From NCBI GenBank assembly GCA_030524425.1, contig JAUNGN010000012.1:1-63882 (forward strand): a DNA stretch of 63,882 nt. The letters run 5' to 3'. Below are positions 9,001 through 17,318 of the stretch, piece after piece. The notes under the pieces were generated by a model. That model was given only the letters and a program-made list of their open reading frames with translations. It did not search any database and was not told the DNA's origin. Within the stretch, counting starts at the first letter, position 1. Each line of letters starts with the position of its first letter. This stretch comes from Clostridia bacterium. GTDB taxonomy: Bacteria > Bacillota > Clostridia > Lachnospirales > CAG-274. A program made the position numbers and the translations under genes.

Positions 9001-12000
9001 TAAGGATTATTCAGCTGCAGGTATTTACAACGGCGGGAAAACTCTTGACCAAGGCTCATGGGGTGAATTTTTACAGAATTTCTTTGATGAAAGATATGTA
9101 ACCATAAATAATTATGCTCAGGGCGGCAGAAGCTCACGTTCATTTATTAATGAAGGTAAGCTTGATACTATTGCAAGCAATATTAAGGCGGGAGATTATC
9201 TTCTTATTCAGTTCGGACATAATGACTGTGCAAACGGTGCAAGCTATTATGAGGAAAGATTTGCTCCTCTTTATACAAAGGACAATCCTGCAGGGGATAC
9301 ATACCCTACAATAGTTCCTACAGAAGATATGAAGGTTGCTACACCTACAGCTTTACAGGGAAGCTATGGCAGTACATATTATTCTTGGGACTGCGGTGCT
9401 ACATATAAGGGATATTTACAGCAGTATATTAATATTGCACTTGAAAAAGGTGCAATTCCTGTAATTGTATCACCTGTAGCAAGATTATATTATAATTCCG
9501 ACGGAACCATAAAGGCTCATCATGATGCAAATATGACAGATTATGAGCCTACTATGGATTACTTAACATCAAATGATGCTTATGTAACTGCTTGTGAGGA
9601 ATTATATAATGAAAATAAGGATAAGGGTGTTCTTTACATTGATGCCTTTAATTTAACAAAATCTCTTTATGAAGAGGCATATAAGGCAGGAGGCAGCTCC
9701 GCTAACGGCGATGCTGTAATGGCAAAGGGTGATAAGACTCACAGCAATAAAACAGGAGGTGTAATTCAGGCAGGTATTTTTGCTAAGTGGATTCAGAATG
9801 CAGGAATTTCAGTTTCACCTTATGTTATTCAGCCTGAAAATGTTTATGGCGAAAACGCTGACGGAAATTATATCTTTACTATAAAGAATTCCCGGTTTAC
9901 TGCTAAGGATAACAGCTATATTGAAAACAGCTATTGGTCAGTATATGGTCAGGAGCTTTTCGATTCATTGTCAGGTGTGGTATTAAAGACTACATTGAAT
10001 TTTGCAACCGATGATGCTTTAACACTTTATGAAACAAATGCTTCTGAAACCTATACAGACGGTGTATATTCAGGTACCTATACAAATGAAAGCGGTCAGA
10101 AATTTAAGACAGCGGTATATCAGTCAGGTATCCAATATTATGGCGGTCAGTCAAAATATGGTACTAAGGCAACACCGGGTAAGGCTGTATTTTCATTTGA
10201 TACTACAGGAACAGGTATTTATACTATAAATGTAGAAGCATCTACAGGTGACGGTACAGTTAATTTGTACAATGATGCAGCCTGCACAAATGCAGTTGCA
10301 GCAGCAACAGCACCGGGCAGCATTGTTTATACAAAGACTACAGAAGGTGTAGAAACACTTTACTTTGCGGCTTCAGCAGCAAATAATATGTATATTTCAA
10401 ATATAACTATTGAAAAGGCTGAATTACCTGTAGTTAAGCCAAATGAAATTATGCTTAACTTTGCGACTGATGATGCTTTGGCTCTTTATGAAACAAATGC
10501 AGCCGATACATTTACAGATGGCGTATATTCAGGTGTTTATACAAATGCTGACGGCAGAGAGTTTGAAGCAAGTGTTTATCAGAGCGGTATTCAGTATTAT
10601 AACAGTGACATAAGATATGGTACAAAGGCAAGTCCAAATAAACCTATATTCTCATTTACTGCAAGTGAGGCGGCAACATATACAATAGATATAACTACAT
10701 CAACAGGCAGCGGTACTATAGGATTATACAGTGATGCAGTCTGCACAAATGCAGTTGCAGCAGCGGTGTCAACTGAAAGCCTTGTATATAAGAAAACAGG
10801 TTCTGATCCTGAGGTACTTTACTTTGCCACACCTGATGCAGGTAATATGTATATTAAGGAAATAACAATTTCATCTTTTGTACCAAAGAATATTTTACTT
10901 AACTTTGCAACCGACGAAGCTTTAAAGATGTACGAAACTGATGCTTCAACTACTTATACCGGCGGTGTATGCACAGGTACATATACTAATGCACAGGGTC
11001 AGAGCTTTGATGTAAGTGTATACCAAAGCGGTATTCAGTATTATGCAAGTCAGGCTCAGTATGGTACAAAGGCAAGTGTTGGCAAGCCTGTGTTCTCGTT
11101 TACTGCTGATGAAAGAGCTATGTATACTATTACGGTAACGGCTGGTACAGGTAATGGTACTCTTAGCTTATATACTGATGCAGAGTGTACAAACAGTGTT
11201 GTAAGCGGTACTGTTCCGGGTACTGTTGTTTATAAAAAGACAAGTTCAACGCCTGAAGTATTATATGCTGCAACATCAGCAGCCAATAATTTCTATCTTG
11301 CTGAAGCAGCAATTAAGAAGGAAGAACTTCCAAATGATGTAAAGGTGCACTTTACAGGTGAAATTACAGGAGTTGAAAATGACGATACAAATGTTATTAT
11401 TACATTAAAGGGTGAAACAGAAACTCTTACAGTTGGAGTTGATGAGTACAGGACAACAGGTATTGACCTTATTGTTGGTGAAACATATATCATAACTGCA
11501 AGGGGCGATAAAGGCGTTTATACAGGAACAGATATTGTTACTGACGAAAGCGGTATTGCTAACCTTATATTGTCAAGACTTATATTTGAATTTCCATTGG
11601 ATTTTATGGAATATTATGATGATTATAAGGCTTATCTTGAAGCAATGGGCTATGGCAACAGTGATTTAACTGATCCTTACAGCGGAATAACCGTTCATCC
11701 TGCAGGCATTGTTATGACTGATGCCTATAAACAGTATGGTGTTAAGACAAATTCAAATAATATTATATCATTTAATGCAGAGCAGACAGGCTCCTGCACA
11801 GTTACATTTAACACAGCTGTAAGCAATGCAGATAAGCTTATACTTAAAGTAAATGATAATTATGCACCTAATCTTACAACGGCTGTACAGGGTGAAGAAA
11901 TACAGCTTACTGTAATGGTTAATAAGGGGGATAAGGTTACTGTTTATACTCCTACAAGAAGTAACTTATGGTATAAGTCAATAGATGTTGCTTATGCTGA

Positions 12001-12346
12001 TGCTTCCTTTATTGAAGCAGATGCAGTGCTTAACAGCGACCAAAGTGAAATAATGATTTATGGTGCTGTTCCAAGTGATTTTGTTGGAAATATTGAAAGT
12101 GTTGGTTTTTATTATACTACAGGTGTTGTGGGAGATCTTGCCGGCTGTGTAGTTGCTGATGAAACAACAACTGTTTATGAATCAGCTGAATATGATGGAA
12201 ATAAGTATTCTGTTGATGGAAATTATATTTATGGTACTGTTCTTAATGATATAGAAGAAGCAGATAAGGTATATGTATATACATTCTGTAAGATAACAGA
12301 TGGCGGTACATATTATTCTGCGCCTGTGGAAGTAACATTGAAATAA
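6059..12346 (+). CDS. giant secreted multidomain pectinesterase (CE8) / rhamnogalacturonan acetylesterase-like (CE12/SGNH) protein
   Basis: A 2095-residue exported protein. Residues 1-33 are a signal peptide ending FTVFAA. About 35-195 is a beta-rich, binding-module-like domain; 196-460 holds several repeated Ig-like/PEGA-like beta modules. About 465-820 is a pectin methylesterase: GSQDTLY (catalytic Asp655), QTDFIYG (Asp679) and WGRMW (Arg745). About 970-1245 is an SGNH esterase of the rhamnogalacturonan acetylesterase type: GDST (Ser979), GGRS, GHND (1053-1056) and DKTH (Asp1225/His1228). Three ~150-residue repeats begin near 1313, 1466 and 1614 with LNFATDDAL; a diverged copy is near 1845-1985. 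No LPXTG, SLH or dockerin anchor is visible. It would remove methyl and acetyl esters from pectin outside the cell. A MerR-type regulator is divergent; a tiny gene follows 12 bp later. Confidence 0.9.
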   Translation: MTNQKKHSLKGFVSLLLSVIMVLSTCSFTVFAADTVTQGLWTVTNDTSSGTATYGDIGFTYYSPTTILTYGSNGGKDYVRSNNTNGSASNGIVVTSNKSYCDFTPNADGTLTVYVGNAGSKQGYVSRTDANGKSEAVGTFVPGGSDSYDSTGFKVTQGTTWATLDIEVEAGYTYYITLSGSKMFCYGAEYVPYTPLSGTINDSFNLGSYDIKFTNKETGESKSAVVSGNSYSILLKPGYQYSAALTGSNAVGYSFTNDTRLINVEQAESQTADLTIEESVSYKISGFLTGITGVLPEDTKLVFVPEDTTSYENVTADIDMANMKYSAQLVANENYTLTIVGAYDYKLANEIKVNNVDSTAVTKDLAFTAVPTYGVSGKFLGLTQVRGQYETLNINPTAISFKNVEDGYTYSGTVSNGTYSVSLRNGSYVASIVSDNYSTSTHVAVNDGAVTRDLLLKDISSKNIEYTDTIYVGSDKEYKSVQSAVDAVTNMTRSNGERVTIKIDPGTYREQVVINTPNITLESNGGTRDNTKITWYYGIGYKYYSCVNSYYDPYADYDKFEKGNVVKYWGSAVITNATATGFKANNICFENSFNKYMTDEEMADGAEPNGLEAIKVARKETTNVDSRTATERAAALVNYADKVEFANCSFIGSQDTLYTSNKSAFYSYYKNCYIEGQTDFIYGTGDVIFDGCEINFCGYDGTKAAGYLTANSCSSGDMAKAGYIFRSCYISYNGERDTTPGYWGRMWGDSAKVAFINTQLQESDMIEGVGWYAMTVDPSASTVTLREYNTTYDGEKVDTSSRVNGAVDSINAYDYSVENVFINNGWTPSYYTGDASTVPEFASDPTMTSNGDLNAPNPGETITLGYALGEDWSNEDASRISWYAVTEGYDDTSLDTILENAALLKTTSAVSTNKFQIPMECAGKYIMAVVTPITNSGLTGTPKYIIDKEKPVSNTWSDPDNEGSIAPGSGINIYLAGDSTVKDYSAAGIYNGGKTLDQGSWGEFLQNFFDERYVTINNYAQGGRSSRSFINEGKLDTIASNIKAGDYLLIQFGHNDCANGASYYEERFAPLYTKDNPAGDTYPTIVPTEDMKVATPTALQGSYGSTYYSWDCGATYKGYLQQYINIALEKGAIPVIVSPVARLYYNSDGTIKAHHDANMTDYEPTMDYLTSNDAYVTACEELYNENKDKGVLYIDAFNLTKSLYEEAYKAGGSSANGDAVMAKGDKTHSNKTGGVIQAGIFAKWIQNAGISVSPYVIQPENVYGENADGNYIFTIKNSRFTAKDNSYIENSYWSVYGQELFDSLSGVVLKTTLNFATDDALTLYETNASETYTDGVYSGTYTNESGQKFKTAVYQSGIQYYGGQSKYGTKATPGKAVFSFDTTGTGIYTINVEASTGDGTVNLYNDAACTNAVAAATAPGSIVYTKTTEGVETLYFAASAANNMYISNITIEKAELPVVKPNEIMLNFATDDALALYETNAADTFTDGVYSGVYTNADGREFEASVYQSGIQYYNSDIRYGTKASPNKPIFSFTASEAATYTIDITTSTGSGTIGLYSDAVCTNAVAAAVSTESLVYKKTGSDPEVLYFATPDAGNMYIKEITISSFVPKNILLNFATDEALKMYETDASTTYTGGVCTGTYTNAQGQSFDVSVYQSGIQYYASQAQYGTKASVGKPVFSFTADERAMYTITVTAGTGNGTLSLYTDAECTNSVVSGTVPGTVVYKKTSSTPEVLYAATSAANNFYLAEAAIKKEELPNDVKVHFTGEITGVENDDTNVIITLKGETETLTVGVDEYRTTGIDLIVGETYIITARGDKGVYTGTDIVTDESGIANLILSRLIFEFPLDFMEYYDDYKAYLEAMGYGNSDLTDPYSGITVHPAGIVMTDAYKQYGVKTNSNNIISFNAEQTGSCTVTFNTAVSNADKLILKVNDNYAPNLTTAVQGEEIQLTVMVNKGDKVTVYTPTRSNLWYKSIDVAYADASFIEADAVLNSDQSEIMIYGAVPSDFVGNIESVGFYYTTGVVGDLAGCVVADETTTVYESAEYDGNKYSVDGNYIYGTVLNDIEEADKVYVYTFCKITDGGTYYSAPVEVTLK

Positions 12347-12358
12347 GGGGGTACTGCT

Positions 12359-12508
12359 ATGAATAAAAAGATGTACGAAAGTCCGAGTATAGATGTTTTA
12401 AAATTTGAAAGCAGTGATAGTATTAATCTTAATGTTTCATCTGTACAGACACGTTATAAGAAAACATCTTATAAGGATATAAATGTTGGAAATGTAATTG
12501 ATTTCTGA
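12359..12508 (+). CDS. 49-residue peptide of unknown function
   Basis: A small gene 12 bp after the giant esterase, preceded by AAGGGGG at good spacing. The product begins MNKKMYESPSIDVLKFES and ends KDINVGNVIDF; it has no cysteine, no signal peptide and no membrane segment. Its opening pattern (basic start, Y-E-x-P, then I-x-V-L-x-F-E, then acidic/Ser) resembles a recurrent style of small uncharacterised peptide genes in gut Clostridia, which I know only as a pattern. A terminator follows at 12596, so it is probably cotranscribed with the esterase. It could be a regulatory or chaperone-like microprotein or the remains of a precursor peptide; no maturation enzyme is nearby. Confidence 0.6.
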   Translation: MNKKMYESPSIDVLKFESSDSINLNVSSVQTRYKKTSYKDINVGNVIDF

Positions 12509-12595
12509 TAAGAAGTTTGATGTGTCCGTTTTGTTAAGACACAAATAATTAAAGAATAATTCTTATTTTTCAATCCTTTTTTTGGGGCTGTATTT

Positions 12596-12623
12596 AATAA
12601 TGAATGTTGGATACAGCCTTTTT
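12596..12623 (+). terminator. rho-independent terminator
   Basis: GGCTGTAT...ATACAGCC with a 12-base loop followed by a run of T's closes the pectinesterase-small peptide unit. Confidence 0.8.
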
Positions 12624-12683
12624 AATATATTTGTTAATTAAATAAGGGGAGGTTAAAAAATTAATTTTAAACTCCCCTTAATC

Positions 12684-13433
12684 TTATACAAGTATTCTTT
12701 TGGCACCAACATAAGTTCTTGTTGAATAATCGTCATTTAAATTTGAAATTTTAACATTAACAGTAGCTGCGTGAATGTACTGACTATTACCGATATACAT
12801 ACCTACATGTGATACACCGCCTCCGCCTGTGTTAAAGAATAATAAATCTCCGGGCTTTAAATCGGATTTGCTGACAGATACTCCGTTTGAGGAATACATA
12901 CCTCTTGAGCTTCTGCTTAATGTAATACCAAAATTTTTATAGACGCTGTAAACAAAGCCTGAGCAGTCAACACCTGATGTTAAACTGGTACCGCCCCATA
13001 CATAAGGTGTGCCTATATACTGCTTTGAAAAGTTTACGATTTCTGTACCTTTCTTTTCCAGGGGGTCAACATTTTCAGGTTTAACGCCGTTTTTGAATGT
13101 AACATTTGACGAATAAACATAGCCTTTATTACCCTCATCATCCTGAACATAAACCCAGCCGTATTCTGCACCTAAAACAGTTAAGTTATAACCTGAAGGC
13201 AATAATCTGATCTGCTTTGAACTACTGGAAGAACCGGAGTTCATATCCACTGATGCCTTACAGGTAACATATATATTCGGGTTTGTGTTTTTTGCAGGCA
13301 TTGCGTTTATAATTTCGTCATTTTTAATCATATTGTAAAATAAGCTGTCCTCTGCATATGCATTAACTGATAATAATGCCGAAGCCATAATACTTAAAAT
13401 AATAATTGAATTTAATTTGTAAATAATTTTCAT
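12684..13433 (-). CDS. secreted NlpC/P60 peptidoglycan endopeptidase with SH3b domain
   Basis: About 249 residues from ATG 13433, chosen because GGAGAG lies 9 nt upstream while the earlier ATG overlaps it. A signal peptide (IIYKLNSIIILSIMASALLS, ending NAYA) is followed by an SH3b domain (about 45-110; VTCKASVDMNSG to GWVYVQDDEGNKGYVYSS) and a C-terminal NlpC/P60 domain with catalytic Cys in VDCSGFVYSVY, the first His in SHVGMYIG and the third residue in YIHA. The family cleaves D-glutamyl-meso-DAP bonds in wall stem peptides. It is a shortened paralogue of the protein at 15323-16525: the C-terminal halves are nearly superimposable and the promoters match. Likely a growth or sporulation wall hydrolase. 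Confidence 0.9.
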   Translation of the reverse strand: MKIIYKLNSIIILSIMASALLSVNAYAEDSLFYNMIKNDEIINAMPAKNTNPNIYVTCKASVDMNSGSSSSSKQIRLLPSGYNLTVLGAEYGWVYVQDDEGNKGYVYSSNVTFKNGVKPENVDPLEKKGTEIVNFSKQYIGTPYVWGGTSLTSGVDCSGFVYSVYKNFGITLSRSSRGMYSSNGVSVSKSDLKPGDLLFFNTGGGGVSHVGMYIGNSQYIHAATVNVKISNLNDDYSTRTYVGAKRILV

Positions 13434-13485
13434 AATATCACTCTCCATTTAATTTGTTTCACAATTTAATTTAAAATATTAAAAA

Positions 13486-13538
13486 TGTTACGCAAATGTT
13501 ACGGATGATATTCTATAATAAATATTTGCAAATGTCAA
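13486..13538 (-). promoter_or_regulatory. promoter with TGTAAC-type direct repeat (WalR-box-like) for NlpC/P60 gene
   Basis: Minus strand: TTGACA (13538-13533), 17-bp spacer, TAGAAT (13515-13510), then CGTAAC-ATTTG-CGTAAC starting 7 nt after the -10. The same arrangement occurs upstream of the other NlpC/P60 gene. The repeat with 5-bp spacing resembles the WalR (YycF) box TGTWAH-N5-TGTWAH known to control wall hydrolases; its position at or after the start point would fit repression. Confidence 0.6.
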
Positions 13539-13679
13539 GTATTTGGCTGTAAATGGAAAAAGTTTTTGCGAATTATGAAATAATTTTGTAATAACTTTGT
13601 GACAAAATATTTTGGATTATTGCATTTAATATTGAAAATATTGTAATAGAAAATTATTGTAAATTTATATCATTATACA

Positions 13680-13713
13680 AAAAGACACCATGACAGATGT
13701 CAAAGTGTCTTAG
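13680..13713 (-). terminator. terminator after dpaB
   Basis: On the minus strand AAGACAC...GTGTCTTTTT, with an inner ATGACA/TGTCAT-like stem, lies 16 bp past the dpaB stop. It ends the dpaAB unit. Confidence 0.75.
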
Positions 13714-13728
13714 ATTTGTAAATATTTA

Positions 13729-14307
13729 CTAAAAAATTATAGGCTGTATTTGTTTACCCTCCATTGCAAGTGATAATGAATCATAAATTTTGCTAAAATC
13801 AGCAATCATTGACAATGGTTTTTTCTCAGGATTATCCTGACCGAAGGGCACAAAATATATATTTTTTCGTATCATAAGTCCGCCAATATTTTGCAGACTT
13901 ATACCAAGGGCATCGTTTGTTGCCAGTGCTATTACCAAAGGCCGGTTATTCCTTAAGTGTGCCTTACATGCCATTGTAACAGGCGTATCTGTTATTCCGT
14001 TGTTAAGCTTTGCCATAGTGTTACCCGTGCAGGGTGCAACAAGCATTATATCCAGCAGCTTTTGAGGACCTATGGGTTCAGCCTCTTTTATTGTTGATAT
14101 TATATTATTGCCTGTAATATCATATAGCTTATCTCTAAAATCCTCTACAGCTCCAAATCTTGTGCTTATACTATCTGCGTTGTAGCTAAAAATGGGATAG
14201 ACATTTATTCCTCTTTTGCTTAATGCCTCTACTTCTCCTATGACCTCGTTAAAGGTACAAAAGGAGCCACACATACAAAGACCAAGATTTATTCCCTGTA
14301 GGTCCAT
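13729..14307 (-). CDS. dpaB: dipicolinate synthase subunit B
   Basis: 192 residues of the flavoprotein-like DpaB (SpoVFB) family. Typical features are the N-terminal LGLCMCGSFCTF, the PIFSYNADSIST segment, and VAPCTGNTMAKLNNGITDTPV with the flavoprotein-type PCTGNT loop. Together with DpaA it makes dipicolinic acid from 4-hydroxy-tetrahydrodipicolinate in the mother cell during spore maturation; dipicolinate then accumulates with calcium in the spore core. It lies 48 bp downstream of dpaA on the same strand and is followed by a terminator. Many clostridia lack spoVF genes and use another enzyme, so its presence is informative about lineage. Length and motifs match the family. Confidence 0.93.
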   Translation of the reverse strand: MDLQGINLGLCMCGSFCTFNEVIGEVEALSKRGINVYPIFSYNADSISTRFGAVEDFRDKLYDITGNNIISTIKEAEPIGPQKLLDIMLVAPCTGNTMAKLNNGITDTPVTMACKAHLRNNRPLVIALATNDALGISLQNIGGLMIRKNIYFVPFGQDNPEKKPLSMIADFSKIYDSLSLAMEGKQIQPIIF

Positions 14308-14355
14308 TGTATCACCTCCTTTTGTATACTATGATATATAAAGGTATTAGGTGAG

Positions 14356-15207
14356 TTAGCTGTCAAGAACAATATCTATAATTGATGTTTTTAATATTTC
14401 TGCGGCTGAGTAGGGGGCAACCCTTCCGGGTAATCCCGGACAATATAGTGCTTTTAAATTAAGTTTTCTTGCATAATTGTAGTCAACTCCTCCGGGAGCC
14501 TGAGCAATGTCAATTATTACAGTGTCTTTGCGTATTCTTTTAAGTATTTCCCGGTTTAGTGTAAGTGCAGGTGCAGTGTTAAATATAAAGTCATAGGATG
14601 ACAAATCTCTGTCAAAATCCTTTATATTTATTGGTGTACAATTTGCTGCATTAATATAGGCCTCATCACATTTTTTTCTGTAAGTTATGCTTACATTGGC
14701 ACCTATTCCGTACAGCATATTTCCAAGAATTTTACCGCATCTGCCAAAGCCTATGACAAGAGTATTGCTTTTAAATAAAACTCTGTCACTTTCCTGAATG
14801 GCTGTCATTATTGCACCTTCTGCAGTTGGTATGGCATTGTTTATGGCAACTTCTTCCATTGAAAATAAATCAATTGAGTTTATATCCATAAGAGATGCTC
14901 TTTCCTGAAATTTGGATGAAATTACACCGCCTATTAATATATTCACGTTATGAGAAGCCATTGAATTAAAAAGCTCATCTATTGATATTTTAAAATTTTC
15001 ACTCATATTTATTGTGCCTTCATCCTTTGTTATTGGTATAGGAGCTATTACAGCTTTTGAGTTGAATATACAGCTGTCTAAGCTATCGGTACTTTCTGAG
15101 TAAATATTGCCGTATATTGATACAATATAACCATCTTTTTCCAGCAATTCTTTTAACAGTTTGTATCTGTAGTCACCGCCTATTATGGCAAATTTAGTTC
15201 TGCTCAA
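14356..15207 (-). CDS. dpaA: dipicolinate synthase subunit A
   Basis: About 283 residues. An N-terminal Rossmann segment (FAIIGGDYRYKLLKELLEK) matches DpaA/SpoVFA, and a second nucleotide-binding fold starts at VLVIGFGRCGKILG-like sequence (TLVIGFGRCGKILGNMLYG), followed by TAPALTLNREIL and the C-terminal LPGRVAPYSAAEIL typical of the family. DpaA is the NAD(P)-binding subunit of dipicolinate synthase, active in the mother cell in late sporulation. Start choice: GTG at 15216 is almost on top of the AAGGGG ribosome binding site, so TTG at 15207, with about 6 nt spacing, is more plausible. dpaB follows 48 bp later, as in other sporeformers. Confidence 0.92.
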   Translation of the reverse strand: MSRTKFAIIGGDYRYKLLKELLEKDGYIVSIYGNIYSESTDSLDSCIFNSKAVIAPIPITKDEGTINMSENFKISIDELFNSMASHNVNILIGGVISSKFQERASLMDINSIDLFSMEEVAINNAIPTAEGAIMTAIQESDRVLFKSNTLVIGFGRCGKILGNMLYGIGANVSITYRKKCDEAYINAANCTPINIKDFDRDLSSYDFIFNTAPALTLNREILKRIRKDTVIIDIAQAPGGVDYNYARKLNLKALYCPGLPGRVAPYSAAEILKTSIIDIVLDS

Positions 15208-15273
15208 AAAAATCACCCCTTACAAAGTATGCAGGGGTAAGATTGTCTTATTAGATTTGTTTTTGAATAAAGG

Positions 15274-15308
15274 ATAAAAAAAGACTTGTACGATAAATGT
15301 ACAAGTCT
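15274..15308 (-). terminator. terminator after the larger NlpC/P60 gene
   Basis: Minus strand AGACTTGTAC-ATTTATC-GTACAAGTCT followed by seven T's, 15 bp beyond the stop of the leftward NlpC/P60 gene. Confidence 0.85.
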
Positions 15309-15322
15309 AAATTAGAAATCTT

Positions 15323-16525
15323 TTATTCAAGTATTCTTTTAGCACCTACATAGTTGCTTGTTGAGTAATTATCACTCAGACTGGAAATAACAACACCATT
15401 TCCCTCGCCGTTTGTTGAGTGTATATATTTACCTTCTCCTATATACATTCCAACATGGGATATTACGGAATCACCGCCTGTATTAAAGAACAATAAATCA
15501 CCCGGAACCAATTCAGACTTTGCAACAGGAATACCCTGAGTATACATATCCCTTGATGTTCTGTTAAGTGTAATGCCAAAATGCTGATAAACGCTGTAAA
15601 GAAATCCGGAACAATCAACACCTGCAGTTAAATCAGTACCGCCCCAAACGTAAGGTGTACCAATATATTGCTTTGAATATTCAACTAATTCATAACAATT
15701 AACAGGACCTTTATTTTCATAGTTCTTTTCATGTTCAAAATCAAAGCTTGACTTATCATTGTCAACAAAATCATTACTTGGCTTAACACCGTTTTTAAGC
15801 TTTATGTATTCTGCCTTAACATATCCAACATTATTATCATCGTCAGATACAAGCACCCAGCCGTCTTCATATCCGGCTACGCTTAAGTTATAGCCGATTG
15901 TTAAAGACTTAATAATATCAGCATCAGTTGAAGGTTCTTTTCTGAGATTAAGAGAAGGAACTTCAACAACGGCATATATATCATTTGATACTGATTTACC
16001 AAGAGCTTCCGCAGTAACTTCATTTGAAGCTGTAGGAGCCTTTACGGCAGGCAGATATTTTAACAGGCTGCCCTGCATATAATCAGAGTGAATGTAACCG
16101 GTATTGCCGTTAAAATTAATCTGATACCAATCATTGTTCTTACCGGAGGTAACGAAAACCTGTCCCTTTTTAGCTGTGCCTAAAACTGCGGCAGTTGCTG
16201 AAGGGCTTGTACGAACATTAACATTGTCTTCAATACATGTAGCATCGGTTTGATATATGGATATAAATTGAGAGCTTATGAAAGCTTCGCCTACACCGTT
16301 TTTGCTGACTTTAAACCATCCATTATTCGCATTGCCTATAATAGTCAGAACATCACCTGTATTGGCAGTACCAACTACTCTTGCTTCAGTAGAATTATAT
16401 GAACGAAGATTAACGGAAGTGGCTGTAACCTTGGCCAAATTTGACGCATGAGCTGTAGCCGTTATAAATAAGGCAAGGATACAGCCAACGGAAATGGTCT
16501 TGGTTAATAGTCTGAACTTTAACAT
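15323..16525 (-). CDS. secreted NlpC/P60 endopeptidase with three SH3b domains
   Basis: About 400 residues from ATG 16525 (AAGGAAG 7 nt upstream; a TTG two codons earlier is less likely). A signal peptide ends near TATAHA. Three SH3b domains follow at about 33-90, 96-150 and 185-245, each with the VNLRSYNS/VNVRTSPS/LNLRKEPS pattern that marks bacterial SH3 cores. An acidic linker leads into the NlpC/P60 domain, with catalytic Cys in VDCSGFLYSVY, His in SHVGMYIG and YIHS. It should cut peptidoglycan stem peptides at the cell surface, with SH3b domains binding the wall. It is the long paralogue of 12684-13433; both are single-gene units with matching promoters and flank dpaAB. Confidence 0.92.
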   Translation of the reverse strand: MLKFRLLTKTISVGCILALFITATAHASNLAKVTATSVNLRSYNSTEARVVGTANTGDVLTIIGNANNGWFKVSKNGVGEAFISSQFISIYQTDATCIEDNVNVRTSPSATAAVLGTAKKGQVFVTSGKNNDWYQINFNGNTGYIHSDYMQGSLLKYLPAVKAPTASNEVTAEALGKSVSNDIYAVVEVPSLNLRKEPSTDADIIKSLTIGYNLSVAGYEDGWVLVSDDDNNVGYVKAEYIKLKNGVKPSNDFVDNDKSSFDFEHEKNYENKGPVNCYELVEYSKQYIGTPYVWGGTDLTAGVDCSGFLYSVYQHFGITLNRTSRDMYTQGIPVAKSELVPGDLLFFNTGGDSVISHVGMYIGEGKYIHSTNGEGNGVVISSLSDNYSTSNYVGAKRILE

Positions 16526-16547
16526 AAACAACTTCCTTTCTTAAATG

Positions 16548-16598
16548 TGTTACGTAAATGTTACAACCTATTTTACAAAAATTTTATAAACTTGTCAA
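16548..16598 (-). promoter_or_regulatory. promoter with TGTAAC-type direct repeat (WalR-box-like) for NlpC/P60 gene
   Basis: Minus strand: TTGACA (16598-16593), 17-bp spacer, TAAAAT (16575-16570), then TGTAAC-ATTTA-CGTAAC ending at 16549. Spacing and the block upstream of the -35 (GCC-TAAATACC versus GCCAAATAC) mirror the promoter at 13486-13538, so the two genes probably share a regulator. Confidence 0.65.
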
Positions 16599-16730
16599 GG
16601 TATTTAGGCATAAATTCCATTTTTGTAACATAAATTAAATATTTCAAATCTATTACAATGTAAATAAGTGGAAATAAGGCTTTTAATGTGGTATAATATT
16701 AATAAGCTACTTTGGAAAAGAGGGAATAAA

Positions 16731-17318
16731 ATGAAGACTATTATATTTGCCACCAAAAATATGGGTAAAATGAAGGAAATAAAGGCTAAACTTCCTGACT
16801 ATGATGTTAAGAGCATGGAAGAAATTGGAATAGATATTGATGTTGAGGAAAATGGTAAAACATTTGAGGAAAATGCCGTAATAAAGGCAGAGGAAATTAT
16901 GAAGGTTTGCAATAAAATAGTTGTAGCTGATGATTCAGGCCTTGAAATTGATTATCTTAACAAGGCTCCCGGAGTTTTATCAGCAAGATACTTGGGATAC
17001 GATACATCATATGATTATAAAAATGCTAAAATACTTGAGCAGCTTGAGGGAGTGCCTGAGTATAAGAGAACAGCTCGTTTTGTATGTGCAATGGCTGTTG
17101 CCTGTCCCGACATGGAAACAAAGGTGGTAAGGGGTACTATTGAGGGTATAATAGGCTATGAAACGGCAGGAGGTAACGGCTTTGGTTATGACCCCATTTT
17201 TTTTGTGCCTGAATTAAATAAAACTACTGCCGAGTTATCTATGGAGGAAAAAAATAAAATCAGTCATAGAGGTAAGGCACTTGACAAGGTTAGAGAAATA
17301 TTAGAGGAAATGAAATGA
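16731..17318 (+). CDS. rdgB: XTP/dITP diphosphatase (RdgB/HAM1 family)
   Basis: 195 residues from ATG 16731, which has GAGGGA upstream; the longer in-frame start at 16668 lies in the promoter region (TATAAT at 16692). The start IIFATKNMGKMKEIKAKL carries the TxNxxK substrate-binding motif, and ADDSGLEIDYL provides the catalytic Asp pair. The end SHRGKALDKV is the usual family signature. It hydrolyses non-canonical purine nucleoside triphosphates (XTP, ITP, dITP), keeping them out of DNA. It overlaps the next gene by four bases (ATGA), indicating translational coupling, an arrangement common in Clostridia. Function is confident. Confidence 0.95.
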   Translation: MKTIIFATKNMGKMKEIKAKLPDYDVKSMEEIGIDIDVEENGKTFEENAVIKAEEIMKVCNKIVVADDSGLEIDYLNKAPGVLSARYLGYDTSYDYKNAKILEQLEGVPEYKRTARFVCAMAVACPDMETKVVRGTIEGIIGYETAGGNGFGYDPIFFVPELNKTTAELSMEEKNKISHRGKALDKVREILEEMK

